DNA from: Rhodoferax sp.
GTDB taxonomy: Bacteria; Pseudomonadota; Gammaproteobacteria; Burkholderiales; Burkholderiaceae_C
DNA length: 15,885 nt
NCBI GenBank assembly: GCA_028292305.1
Contig: JAQGMQ010000647.1
Coordinates: 1-15,885, forward strand
Direction: 5' to 3'
Below are positions 1 to 9,123 of this stretch, piece after piece; within the stretch, counting starts at the first letter, position 1; each line of letters starts with the position of its first letter. The translations under genes and the position numbers were made by a program. The notes under the pieces were generated by a model. It had not been told where the DNA came from. It saw nothing but the letters and a program-made list of their open reading frames with translations, and searched no databases.

Positions 1-372
1 CTGCTGGTCCTGCACCAGGAGAAAGCCGTTCTCCTGCCAGAAGTCGCGGATCGGGCTCCACAGCTGGTCGGCCGGGCGGGCCACCACCAGCCAGCGCTGG
101 GTGCCAGCGCGTTCGATGCGCACATCGCCGATGGCCGTGGCAGCCGTCGGGGCCGTGGGCGCCGCCTGGCCGATCTGGTAGTTGCTGGCGGTGACCGGCG
201 TGCCCGGCACCACATAACGGGTTTCGCGCGAGAGTTGGGTCAGGTCGGGCGGTACTTCGAGCGACGTGCCCTTGGCTGCGCTTTTGTAGTCGATCTTGTC
301 GCCTTCGAGCACCGAGCAGGCGCCCAGGGCCACGGTCAGTGCGACCAGAGCCAGCTTTGCAAATTGATTCAC
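1..372 (-). CDS. bamC: BamC outer membrane assembly lipoprotein, N-terminal part (partial)
   Basis: Lipoprotein subunit of the BAM complex, which inserts beta-barrel proteins into the outer membrane. 124 codons are visible; the C-terminus lies beyond base 1. The start is a GTG at 372, chosen because an AGGA ribosome binding site (380-383) sits 7 bases upstream and because it opens a lipoprotein signal peptide: VNQFAKL, a hydrophobic run, then the lipobox LGAC with the lipidated Cys near residue 19. The mature N-terminus continues CSVLEGDKIDYKSA, the stretch typical of BamC just after the lipid anchor, and a first folded domain carries WSPIRDFWQENGF. It follows dapA by 32 bases, as in E. coli, so the two are very likely co-transcribed. 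Family assignment is from recognised motifs. Confidence 0.9.
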   Translation of the reverse strand, partial: MNQFAKLALVALTVALGACSVLEGDKIDYKSAAKGTSLEVPPDLTQLSRETRYVVPGTPVTASNYQIGQAAPTAPTAATAIGDVRIERAGTQRWLVVARPADQLWSPIRDFWQENGFLLVQDQQ

Positions 373-404
373 GTAGTCGTCCTATTGAAATCTGTCAGGG
401 GCTG

Positions 405-1286
405 TCAAAGGAGGCCGCCGCTTTTCAGCGCGGCTTCCACCACCGGCTCGAAGCCGGCGGAAAGTGGCGTCATCGGCAGGCGCATGGTGCCGCCGCAGAG
501 GTTCATGCGCGCCATGGCCCACTTCAGCGGGATGGGGTTGGCTTCGACGAAAAGGTTCTTGTGCACGGGCATCAGCTTGCGCTGGATTTCCATGGCGGTG
601 CGGGCGTCGCCGGCGATGGCGGCCACGCACAGCTCGTGCATCAGGCGCGGTGCGATGTTGGCGGTGACGCTCACGTTGCCCTGGCCGCCGCACAGCATCA
701 GCGCCACGGCGGTCGGGTCGTCGCCCGAGTACACGGCGAAGTGCTTGGGCACGTCGCGGATCAGCCACTGCGCACGTTCGATGTTGCCGGTGGCTTCCTT
801 GATGCCGACGATGCCGGGCACGGCCGACAGCCGCAGCACGGTGTCGTGCTGCATGTCGGCGACGCTGCGGCCGGGCACGTTGTAGAGCACCATCGGCAGG
901 TCGACCGCTTCGGCGATGGCCTTGAAATGCTGGTACTGGCCTTCTTGCGTCGGCTTGTTGTAGTAGGGCACGACCTGCAGATGGCAGTCGGCGCCGACCT
1001 TCTTGGCGAAGCGCGTGAGTTCGATGGCCTCGGCCGTCGAATTCGCGCCGCAGCCGGCCATGATCGGCACGCGGCCAGCGGCCTGTTCGACCGAGACGCG
1101 GATGATTTCGAGGTGTTCTTCGACGTTGACCGTCGGCGATTCGCCGGTGGTGCCGACCACGCCAATGCAGTCGGTGCCTTCGGCGATGTGCCAATCGATC
1201 AGTTTGCGCAGCGTGGGGTAGTCGACGCTGCCGTCTTCCTGCATCGGGGTCACGAGTGCCACGATGCTGCCGGTAATGGGTGTCAT
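405..1286 (-). CDS. dapA: 4-hydroxy-tetrahydrodipicolinate synthase
   Basis: Condenses pyruvate with aspartate semialdehyde, the first step committed to diaminopimelate and lysine, in the cytoplasm. The 293 residues match the usual 290-300 and form one TIM barrel. The catalytic set is complete by alignment to the E. coli enzyme: T46-T47 in GTTGES (residues 45-50), Y135 in VLYNVPGRS, R140 in the same motif, and the Schiff-base lysine K163 in GIKEATGN. The YYNKPTQEG signature is at 108-116. The ATG at 1286 gives the standard N-terminus MTPITGSIVALVTPM. The ribosome binding site is weak (GCGGAC close to the start). The gene sits 78 bases after the methyltransferase gene, with a candidate -10 in that gap, and is followed by bamC. 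Confidence 0.97.
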   Translation of the reverse strand: MTPITGSIVALVTPMQEDGSVDYPTLRKLIDWHIAEGTDCIGVVGTTGESPTVNVEEHLEIIRVSVEQAAGRVPIMAGCGANSTAEAIELTRFAKKVGADCHLQVVPYYNKPTQEGQYQHFKAIAEAVDLPMVLYNVPGRSVADMQHDTVLRLSAVPGIVGIKEATGNIERAQWLIRDVPKHFAVYSGDDPTAVALMLCGGQGNVSVTANIAPRLMHELCVAAIAGDARTAMEIQRKLMPVHKNLFVEANPIPLKWAMARMNLCGGTMRLPMTPLSAGFEPVVEAALKSGGLL

Positions 1287-1315
1287 GTCCGCAGTCTCAA
1301 ACGGGTGAAAGGCGC

Positions 1316-1321
1316 ATTCTA
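1316..1321 (-). promoter_or_regulatory. Candidate -10 element for dapA
   Basis: On the minus strand the hexamer TAGAAT lies about 30 bases upstream of the dapA ATG, which would place transcription start about 20-25 bases before the gene. TAGAAT differs from TATAAT at one position. I find no convincing -35 hexamer at 16-18 bases, so this is a partial match only. It would let dapA-bamC be transcribed apart from the upstream methyltransferase operon. Confidence 0.4.
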
Positions 1322-1364
1322 CCCAGCCGGATGGGGGCTCCCGATGACCCCGGGGTAAAGCCGG

Positions 1365-1928
1365 CTACAGGGGATGGCGCGGTGGGGCCAGGTGGGACGC
1401 ACCGGTTTCCCGGACCGCGGCGATGCGCTGCACGAAGCGCGCGGGGTCCTCCATGAAACCGTCCTCGAACGCCACGACGCGCAGGGCTGCCGCCGCCCGC
1501 AGCAGCTCGCCCGGTTGCAGCAGGAAGTCGGGCCGCGACGGCTTGCCGATCGTCTCCTGCCCCTGGGCAAAGGTCTCGTACAGCAGCACGCCGCCGGGCG
1601 CGACGCTGGCCACGATGCGCGGCAGCAGCGGGCGCCACAGGTAATTGGTGACGACCACGGCGTCGAACTGGCGGCCCTCGAACGGCCAGGGGCCGTTCTC
1701 GATGTCGGCCTCGAGGGTTTCGAAGTCGGCCGGCAGGCCGGCCAGGGCTGCGGCAGAGCGGTCCACGCCGGTCACCTGGTGGCCGCGGCCGGCGAACCAG
1801 AACAGGTGCCGGCCCGCGCCGCAGGCCACGTCGAGCACGCGGCCACCGCTGGGAACCAGGTCCGACCAGCGCTGAATCCATTCCGATGGCAGCAGCAGGT
1901 CCTGGTGCGGCATGTTGGCTGGAGGCAT
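1365..1928 (-). CDS. Class I SAM-dependent methyltransferase
   Basis: About 187 residues from the ATG at 1928. Motif I, which binds the methionine part of SAM, is clear in VLDVACGAGRH (about residues 31-41). It is followed by the acidic end of strand 2 (GVDRSAAAL), a motif II-like DAVVVTNYLWRPLLP and a motif III-like GGVLLYETFAQGQE. This is the core of a small-molecule methyltransferase of the TehB/UbiE-like type; the substrate cannot be read from sequence. Other possible starts are GTG 1949, inside the preceding small gene, and ATG 1913. None has a good ribosome binding site, and the ATG at 1928 lies only 5 bases after the stop of the 42-residue gene, so translation is probably coupled to it. 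A small methyltransferase next to dapA fits a housekeeping location. Confidence 0.85.
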   Translation of the reverse strand: MPPANMPHQDLLLPSEWIQRWSDLVPSGGRVLDVACGAGRHLFWFAGRGHQVTGVDRSAAALAGLPADFETLEADIENGPWPFEGRQFDAVVVTNYLWRPLLPRIVASVAPGGVLLYETFAQGQETIGKPSRPDFLLQPGELLRAAAALRVVAFEDGFMEDPARFVQRIAAVRETGASHLAPPRHPL

Positions 1929-1933
1929 GACGG

Positions 1934-2062
1934 CTAAAAACAGGCCCACAGCTGGTCGGCCAGCGTCACCAGGAACGCCGGCTGCGTGTACATCGCAAAC
2001 ACGGCGGCCAGGGCTGTCAACGCGGCGCCGAATGCCAGGGTCTTGCGGGTGCGCAGTTTCAT
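1934..2062 (-). CDS. Small hypothetical membrane protein, 42 residues
   Basis: Complete short gene from ATG (2062) to TAG (1934). It reads MKLRTRKTLAFGAALT, then a hydrophobic segment of about 15 residues, and ends VTLADQLWACF. The basic N-terminus plus one hydrophobic helix suggests a single-pass inner-membrane protein with its C-terminus outside. The C-terminal Cys-Phe end is unusual. It begins 12 bases after the transporter stop and ends 5 bases before the methyltransferase ATG, so it fills the gap between two same-strand genes exactly. Third codon positions are rich in G/C, as in its neighbours. I do not recognise a named family and the function is unknown. The ribosome binding site is weak, so translation may be coupled to the transporter gene. 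Confidence 0.65.
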   Translation of the reverse strand: MKLRTRKTLAFGAALTALAAVFAMYTQPAFLVTLADQLWACF

Positions 2063-2074
2063 GGCTTGAACCGG

Positions 2075-3295
2075 TCAGCCCGCCACGGGCGCGGTGCGCG
2101 TGATCGCCGTTTCCTTGACCGGCAGGTTCACCAGGCCCGCGAACACGCCGAGCGCGATGGCGATCAGCCAGACAATGTCGTAGCTGCCGGTGCGGTCATA
2201 CAGGTAGCCGCCGAGCCACACGCCCAAGAACGAGCCGATCTGGTGGCTGAAGAACACGAAGCCGCTGAGCATCGACAGATGCTGCACGCCGAAGATCTGC
2301 GCCACCAGCGAATTCGTGGCGGGCACGGTAGACAGCCACAACAGGCCGATCAAGGCGGCAAAGATATACACGCTGAGTGGCGACAGCGGCGCCCACAGAA
2401 ACACGCTGATCACCACCGCCCGCGCGAAGTAGATGAACGCCAGAATCTTCTTCTTCGACAGGCGCTGGCCCATCGTGCCCGCGATGTAGGTGCCGAATAC
2501 GTTGAACAGCCCGATCAGCGCCAGCGCATAACCCGCCACCTCGGGCGACAGGCCCTTGTCCTTCAAATAACTCGGCATGTGCACGCCGATGAACACCACC
2601 TGGAAGCCGCAGACGAAGTAGCCGGCCATCAGCAACTGGAAGCTCGGGTACTTGATGGCCTCGCGAAACGCCTGGCCGATGCTCTGCTCGCGCCGCGCCG
2701 GCCGGGTGTTGCCGGTAAAGCCGGGCTCGCGCAGCCACAGCGACAGCGGCAGCATCAGCAAGGCGGCGGCGCCCAGCATCACCAGCGCCTCCTGCCAGCC
2801 GAAGCGGCCAATCAGGAAGCCTTCGGTCGGCACCATCAGGAACTGGCCGAACGAGCCCGCGGCCGCGGCAATGCCCATCGCCCACGAGCGTTTGTCGGCC
2901 GCCACGTTGCGGCCGATCACGCCGTACACCACGGCATAGGTGGTGCCGGCCTGGGCCATGCCGATCAGCACGCCGGCGCTCAGCGTGAACAGCAGCGGCG
3001 TCGGTGAATGCGCCATGCCGACCAGGCCCAGCGCGTACATCAGCGCGCCGGTCACGATCACCTTGAACGCGCCGAAGCGGTCGGCCAGCATGCCGGCGAA
3101 GATGCCCGACACGCCCCAGGCCAGGTTCTGGATGGCAATGGCGAAGGCGAAGGTCTCGCGGGTCCAGCCCTGGGCCTGGGTGATAGGCTGCAACCACAGG
3201 CCGAAGCCATGGCGGATGCCCATCGACAGCGTGACGATCAGGCCGCCGCAGACCAGCACCTGGGCGATGGAGAGTGTTTTTTGAGTGTTTGGCAT
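2075..3295 (-). CDS. Major facilitator superfamily transporter
   Basis: A 406-residue secondary transporter of the inner membrane with about 12 predicted helices in two halves, joined by a hydrophilic loop around residues 190-215 (REPGFTGNTRPARREQS). Motif A of the superfamily appears as GMLADRFGAFKV after helix 2 (about residues 69-80). The GIRHGFGLWLQPITQAQGWTRE stretch after helix 1 resembles the oxalate/formate and monocarboxylate-like branch common in Burkholderiales. A carboxylate substrate is therefore possible but not shown. The start is ATG 3295; a TTG at 3343 would add 16 residues of non-membrane character and is less likely. It is the first gene of a tight minus-strand group with the 42-residue protein and the methyltransferase, and is divergent from parE. 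Confidence 0.9.
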   Translation of the reverse strand: MPNTQKTLSIAQVLVCGGLIVTLSMGIRHGFGLWLQPITQAQGWTRETFAFAIAIQNLAWGVSGIFAGMLADRFGAFKVIVTGALMYALGLVGMAHSPTPLLFTLSAGVLIGMAQAGTTYAVVYGVIGRNVAADKRSWAMGIAAAAGSFGQFLMVPTEGFLIGRFGWQEALVMLGAAALLMLPLSLWLREPGFTGNTRPARREQSIGQAFREAIKYPSFQLLMAGYFVCGFQVVFIGVHMPSYLKDKGLSPEVAGYALALIGLFNVFGTYIAGTMGQRLSKKKILAFIYFARAVVISVFLWAPLSPLSVYIFAALIGLLWLSTVPATNSLVAQIFGVQHLSMLSGFVFFSHQIGSFLGVWLGGYLYDRTGSYDIVWLIAIALGVFAGLVNLPVKETAITRTAPVAG

Positions 3296-3359
3296 GGATG
3301 AGGTGTGGCCGGATGGCCAGGCTGGGGGTGGAAGTTTACGCAATGCCGGCGAGATGTGC

Positions 3360-3399
3360 CTGAGCGGCGGCTCAGTGCGGCCCGGTGCGGCCCGGTGCG
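3360..3399. repeat. Hairpin plus 10-bp tandem repeat between the transporter gene and parE
   Basis: CTGAGC (3360-3365), loop GGCG, GCTCAG (3370-3375) form a perfect 6-bp inverted repeat. It runs directly into GTGCGGCCCG repeated at 3375-3384 and 3385-3394, with a half copy GTGCG at 3395-3399. It lies in the 158-base region between divergent genes, about 55-95 bases upstream of parE. It may bind a regulator or simply be slippage-derived sequence; nothing in the window names a binding protein. Confidence 0.5.
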
Positions 3400-3440
3400 A
3401 TGGCTACTGTTAAAACGTCCAGTGCTTGGCTTTTGCTCAC

Positions 3441-3446
3441 TACAAT
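3441..3446 (+). promoter_or_regulatory. Candidate -10 element for parE
   Basis: TACAAT (one mismatch to TATAAT) ends 7 bases before the parE ATG at 3454. A start site 7-8 bases downstream would fall on or next to the ATG, so the message could be leaderless. No clear -35 hexamer is visible at 16-18 bases, and no Shine-Dalgarno sequence precedes the ATG. Confidence 0.45.
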
Positions 3447-3453
3447 CGCGGCC

Positions 3454-5457
3454 ATGGCATCAACTCCCCGCGTTAATTCCGCCGCCTCGGCTGTCACAGA
3501 ATATTCCGAAGGTTCGATCCGTGTGCTCAAGGGCCTGGAGCCCGTCAAGCAACGCCCGGGCATGTACACCCGCACCGACAACCCGCTGCACGTGATCCAG
3601 GAAGTGCTGGACAACTCGGCCGACGAGGCGCTCGCCGGCCATGGCAAGAAGATCAAGGTCACGCTGCACACCGACGGTTCGGTCAGCATCGACGACGATG
3701 GCCGGGGCATTCCGTTCGGCATGCATCCCGAAGAAAAGGCGCCGGTGATCGAGCTGGTGTTCACCCGGCTGCACGCCGGCGGCAAGTTCGACAAGGGCAA
3801 GGGCGGCGCCTACAGCTTCTCGGGCGGCCTGCACGGCGTGGGCGTGAGCGTCACCAACGCGTTGGCCAAGCGGCTCGAGGCCACGTCCTACCGCGAAGGC
3901 TCGGTGGCCCGGCTGGTGTTCTCCGGCGGCGACGTGATCGAGCCGCTGGTCATCCGCCCCAACAACGGCAGCGGCGAAGGCGACCGCAAGACCGGCACCA
4001 GCGTGCGGGTCTGGCCCGACGCCAAGTATTTCGAAGCCTCGGCGCTGCCCATGGCCGAGCTGACCCACCTGCTGCGCAGCAAGGCCGTGCTGATGCCGGG
4101 TGTCAGCGTCACGCTCACGATCGAGAAGACCAAGGACGTGCAGACCTGGCTCTACAAGGGCGGTCTGCGCGACTACCTGATGCAGACGTTGCACGGCGAG
4201 CCGGTGATCCCGCTGTTCGAAGGCGAGGGTTTTGCCGACAACGCGCACGAGAGTTTTGCCGAAGGCGAGGGCGCTTCGTGGTGCGTGGCCTTCACCGAAG
4301 ACGGCCAGCCGGTGCGCGAGAGTTACGTCAACCTGATCCCCACCAGTGCCGGCGGCACCCATGAAAGCGGCCTGCGCGACGGCGTGTTCAACGCGGTGAA
4401 GAGCTTCATCGAACTGCATTCGCTGCTGCCCAAGGGCGTGAAGCTGCTGCCTGAAGACGTGTTCGCCCGCGCCAGCTACGTGCTCAGCGCCAAAGTGCTC
4501 GACCCGCAGTTCCAGGGCCAGATCAAGGAACGGCTGAACTCGCGCGACGCCGTGCGCCTGGTGTCCAGCTTCGTGCGACCCACGCTCGAGCTGTGGCTGA
4601 ACCAGCATGTCGAATACGGCCGCAAACTCGCCGAGCTGGCCATCAAGGCTGCGCAGACGCGGCAGAAGGCCGGGCAAAAGGTCGAGAAGCGCAAGGGCTC
4701 GGGCGTGGCCGTGTTGCCCGGCAAGCTGACCGACTGCGAAAGCCGTGACCTGGCGCACAACGAAGTCTTCCTGGTCGAAGGCGACTCGGCCGGCGGCAGC
4801 GCCAAGATGGGCCGCGACAAGGAAAGCCAGGCCATCCTGCCGCTGCGTGGCAAGGTCTTGAACACCTGGGAAGTGGAGCGCGACCGGCTGTTCGCCAACA
4901 CCGAAATCCACGACATCTCGGTGGCCATCGGGGTCGACCCGCACGGCCCCAACGACACCCCGGACATGAGCGGCCTGCGCTACGGCAAGGTCTGCATCCT
5001 GAGCGATGCGGATGTGGACGGCTCGCACATCCAGGTGCTGCTGTTGACGCTGTTCTTCCGCCATTTCCCGAAGCTCATCGAAACCGGCCATGTGTACGTG
5101 GCCCGGCCGCCGCTGTTCCGGGTCGATGCGCCAGCGCGTGGCAAAAAGCCCGCATCCAAGGCTTATGCGCTCGACGAGGGCGAGCTCACCGCCATCCTGG
5201 ACAAGCTGCGCAAGGAAGGCGTGCGCGAAAATGCGTGGAGTATTAGCCGTTTCAAGGGCCTGGGTGAAATGAACGCGGAACAATTGTGGGACACCACACT
5301 CAATCCGGACACCCGCCGTCTGTTGCCCGTCCAGTTGGGCAACATCAATTTCGCAGCCACCGAAAACCTCATCACCAAGCTCATGGGCAAGGGCGAAGCC
5401 GCCTCGCGCCGCGAGCTGATGGAGTTGCACGGCGATGCGGTCGAGATTGACATTTGA
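3454..5457 (+). CDS. parE: DNA topoisomerase IV subunit B (ATPase subunit)
   Basis: ATPase subunit of topoisomerase IV, which with ParC unlinks replicated chromosomes. 667 residues. GHKL ATPase: catalytic E50 and Mg-binding N54 in EVLDNSADEALAGH, DDGRGIP at 81-87, GGLHGVG at 124-130. Transducer domain follows, roughly 230-400. TOPRIM: EGDSAGGSA from E442, PLRGK at 463-467, and the metal-binding D518/D520/D522 of DADVDGSH. C-terminal SRFKGLGEMN near 598-607. ParE rather than GyrB, because it has no GyrB-type insertion, is of ParE length and is paired with parC downstream. The ATG at 3454 gives a short polar leader before the conserved YSEGSIRVLKGLEPVKQRPGMY. An in-frame upstream start at 3385 would add 23 residues not expected in the family. 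Confidence 0.96.
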   Translation: MASTPRVNSAASAVTEYSEGSIRVLKGLEPVKQRPGMYTRTDNPLHVIQEVLDNSADEALAGHGKKIKVTLHTDGSVSIDDDGRGIPFGMHPEEKAPVIELVFTRLHAGGKFDKGKGGAYSFSGGLHGVGVSVTNALAKRLEATSYREGSVARLVFSGGDVIEPLVIRPNNGSGEGDRKTGTSVRVWPDAKYFEASALPMAELTHLLRSKAVLMPGVSVTLTIEKTKDVQTWLYKGGLRDYLMQTLHGEPVIPLFEGEGFADNAHESFAEGEGASWCVAFTEDGQPVRESYVNLIPTSAGGTHESGLRDGVFNAVKSFIELHSLLPKGVKLLPEDVFARASYVLSAKVLDPQFQGQIKERLNSRDAVRLVSSFVRPTLELWLNQHVEYGRKLAELAIKAAQTRQKAGQKVEKRKGSGVAVLPGKLTDCESRDLAHNEVFLVEGDSAGGSAKMGRDKESQAILPLRGKVLNTWEVERDRLFANTEIHDISVAIGVDPHGPNDTPDMSGLRYGKVCILSDADVDGSHIQVLLLTLFFRHFPKLIETGHVYVARPPLFRVDAPARGKKPASKAYALDEGELTAILDKLRKEGVRENAWSISRFKGLGEMNAEQLWDTTLNPDTRRLLPVQLGNINFAATENLITKLMGKGEAASRRELMELHGDAVEIDI

Positions 5458-5498
5458 CGTGCTTATCAGCACCCTCGCACGTTCAGGAGATCGACCCC

Positions 5499-6326
5499 AT
5501 GGCCATTGAATTTCGCAGCAAAAAGACCGGTTGGCGCTTATTGGCCGCCGCCGCTGCGCTACTGTTTTTGCAGCAGTCCGCGATGGCCGACGTTTGGGGC
5601 TATATCGACGCCAAGGGCGTGGCGCATTTCGGCACCGAACGGGTCGACGAACGCTACGAGCTGTTCTTCAAGGGGGACGAGAGCTTCGACACCGCGCTGA
5701 TGGCCTTGCCCAACACCGGCCCCGCGCCCACCGCGCCGCCCAAGCTGCTGGCGTTCTTCGACATTTCGCCCAGCTACAAACTCGTGAAGCACCACCTGCG
5801 TGAAGCCGCCGTGAGCCACGGCATCGACTACGAATTGCTGCAGGCGCTGATCGTGACCGAATCGGGCTTCAGCAGCACGGCCGTGTCGCCCAAGGGCGCC
5901 GTGGGCCTGATGCAGATCATGCCGGCCACTGCCGAACGGTATGGCCTAGCCGGCGACGCCAAGGCCAGCGTCGAGCAGAAGCTGACCGACCCGAAGACCA
6001 ACATCCGCATCGGCACGCGTTACCTGCACGACCTGATCGCCATGTTCCCGGGCCAGCTGGACCTGGCCGTGGCCTCGTACAACGCTGGCGAAGGCGCGGT
6101 GCAGCGTGCCGGCAACCGCATCCCGAACTACAAGGAAACCCAGGCCTACGTGAAAACCGTGCTGGCGCTGTACAACGGCCTGAAGCCGCCCGAGGCGGTG
6201 GTCGAACAACGCCGCCGGCCGGTGCGCGTGCGCATGGAGCTGGCCGGCGGTGCCGTGGGCCGTGGCAACCTGCCCGAGTTCGCGACCTCGGTGCTCGACG
6301 CCGTGCGGCCCGCGGCCACGCGCTGA
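5499..6326 (+). CDS. Periplasmic lytic transglycosylase, SLT family
   Basis: Cleaves the MurNAc-GlcNAc bond of peptidoglycan with formation of a 1,6-anhydro end. 275 residues. The start is ATG 5499, 8 bases after a CAGGAGA ribosome binding site (5484-5490). An N-terminal signal peptide (basic FRSKK, hydrophobic LLAAAAALLFLQQ, likely cleavage after SAMA-30) shows export. Residues 32-60 resemble a short DUF4124-like domain. The SLT domain occupies about 105-230, with catalytic E121 in VTESGF, the AVGLMQIMPATAERYG motif, and the ASYNAGEGAV motif near 200. It lies 41 bases after parE and before parC on the same strand, so it is probably co-transcribed with at least parE. I give no symbol because several transglycosylase families share this domain. 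Confidence 0.92.
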   Translation: MAIEFRSKKTGWRLLAAAAALLFLQQSAMADVWGYIDAKGVAHFGTERVDERYELFFKGDESFDTALMALPNTGPAPTAPPKLLAFFDISPSYKLVKHHLREAAVSHGIDYELLQALIVTESGFSSTAVSPKGAVGLMQIMPATAERYGLAGDAKASVEQKLTDPKTNIRIGTRYLHDLIAMFPGQLDLAVASYNAGEGAVQRAGNRIPNYKETQAYVKTVLALYNGLKPPEAVVEQRRRPVRVRMELAGGAVGRGNLPEFATSVLDAVRPAATR

Positions 6327-6493
6327 CGTGTTGCCTTTGCTGACCTCGCTGCATCTGCACTGCCGTCTCGGTCTGTCATTCCTTTTGATTCGTTTCGCCT
6401 TCTGAGCCGCCGGCAGCGCCGCGGGCCCATGCCCCGGCCGAGTCGCCGCGCTTTCGATTTTTAGATCCCCCCGAGACCAGCCCTTACTTTGTC

Positions 6494-8977
<2,484 letters not shown>

Positions 8978-9053
8978 GGTTGTTGCCCACGCTCTGGCGG
9001 GCCTGACGGGCCGCACGCGTAGGATTGGCGCCACTTTCGGGTGAATCCATCCA

Positions 9054-9082
9054 TTGATTGGTGCGCAGTGAGGTGCTATACC
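9054..9082 (+). promoter_or_regulatory. Candidate sigma-70 promoter for the chemoreceptor gene
   Basis: TTGATT (9054-9059) and TATACC (9077-9082) are separated by exactly 17 bases, each matching four of six consensus positions. The start site would be near 9089, giving a leader of about 35 bases before ATG 9124. No flagellar sigma-28 motif (TAAA-N15-GCCGATAA) is visible in the gap, so control as a class 3 flagellar gene is not supported. Confidence 0.45.
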
Positions 9083-9123
9083 GTGAACAGGTCGAAATAC
9101 AAACCTGTGCACGGGAGCAGCCA

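Noticed and set aside
339..1358. Open frame of 339 codons opposite dapA
   Set aside because: Low-information His/Ala/Gly/Arg sequence; dapA on the other strand is certain.
3460..5472. Open frame of about 670 codons on the strand opposite parE
   Set aside because: Antisense shadow of parE in GC-rich DNA; the composition is His/Val/Gly/Arg/Ala-rich with no domain, while the plus strand carries every ParE motif.
8998..9020. Possible hairpin after parC (GCGGGCC/GGCCGC)
   Set aside because: The stem needs a bulge and has no T-run; too weak to call a terminator.
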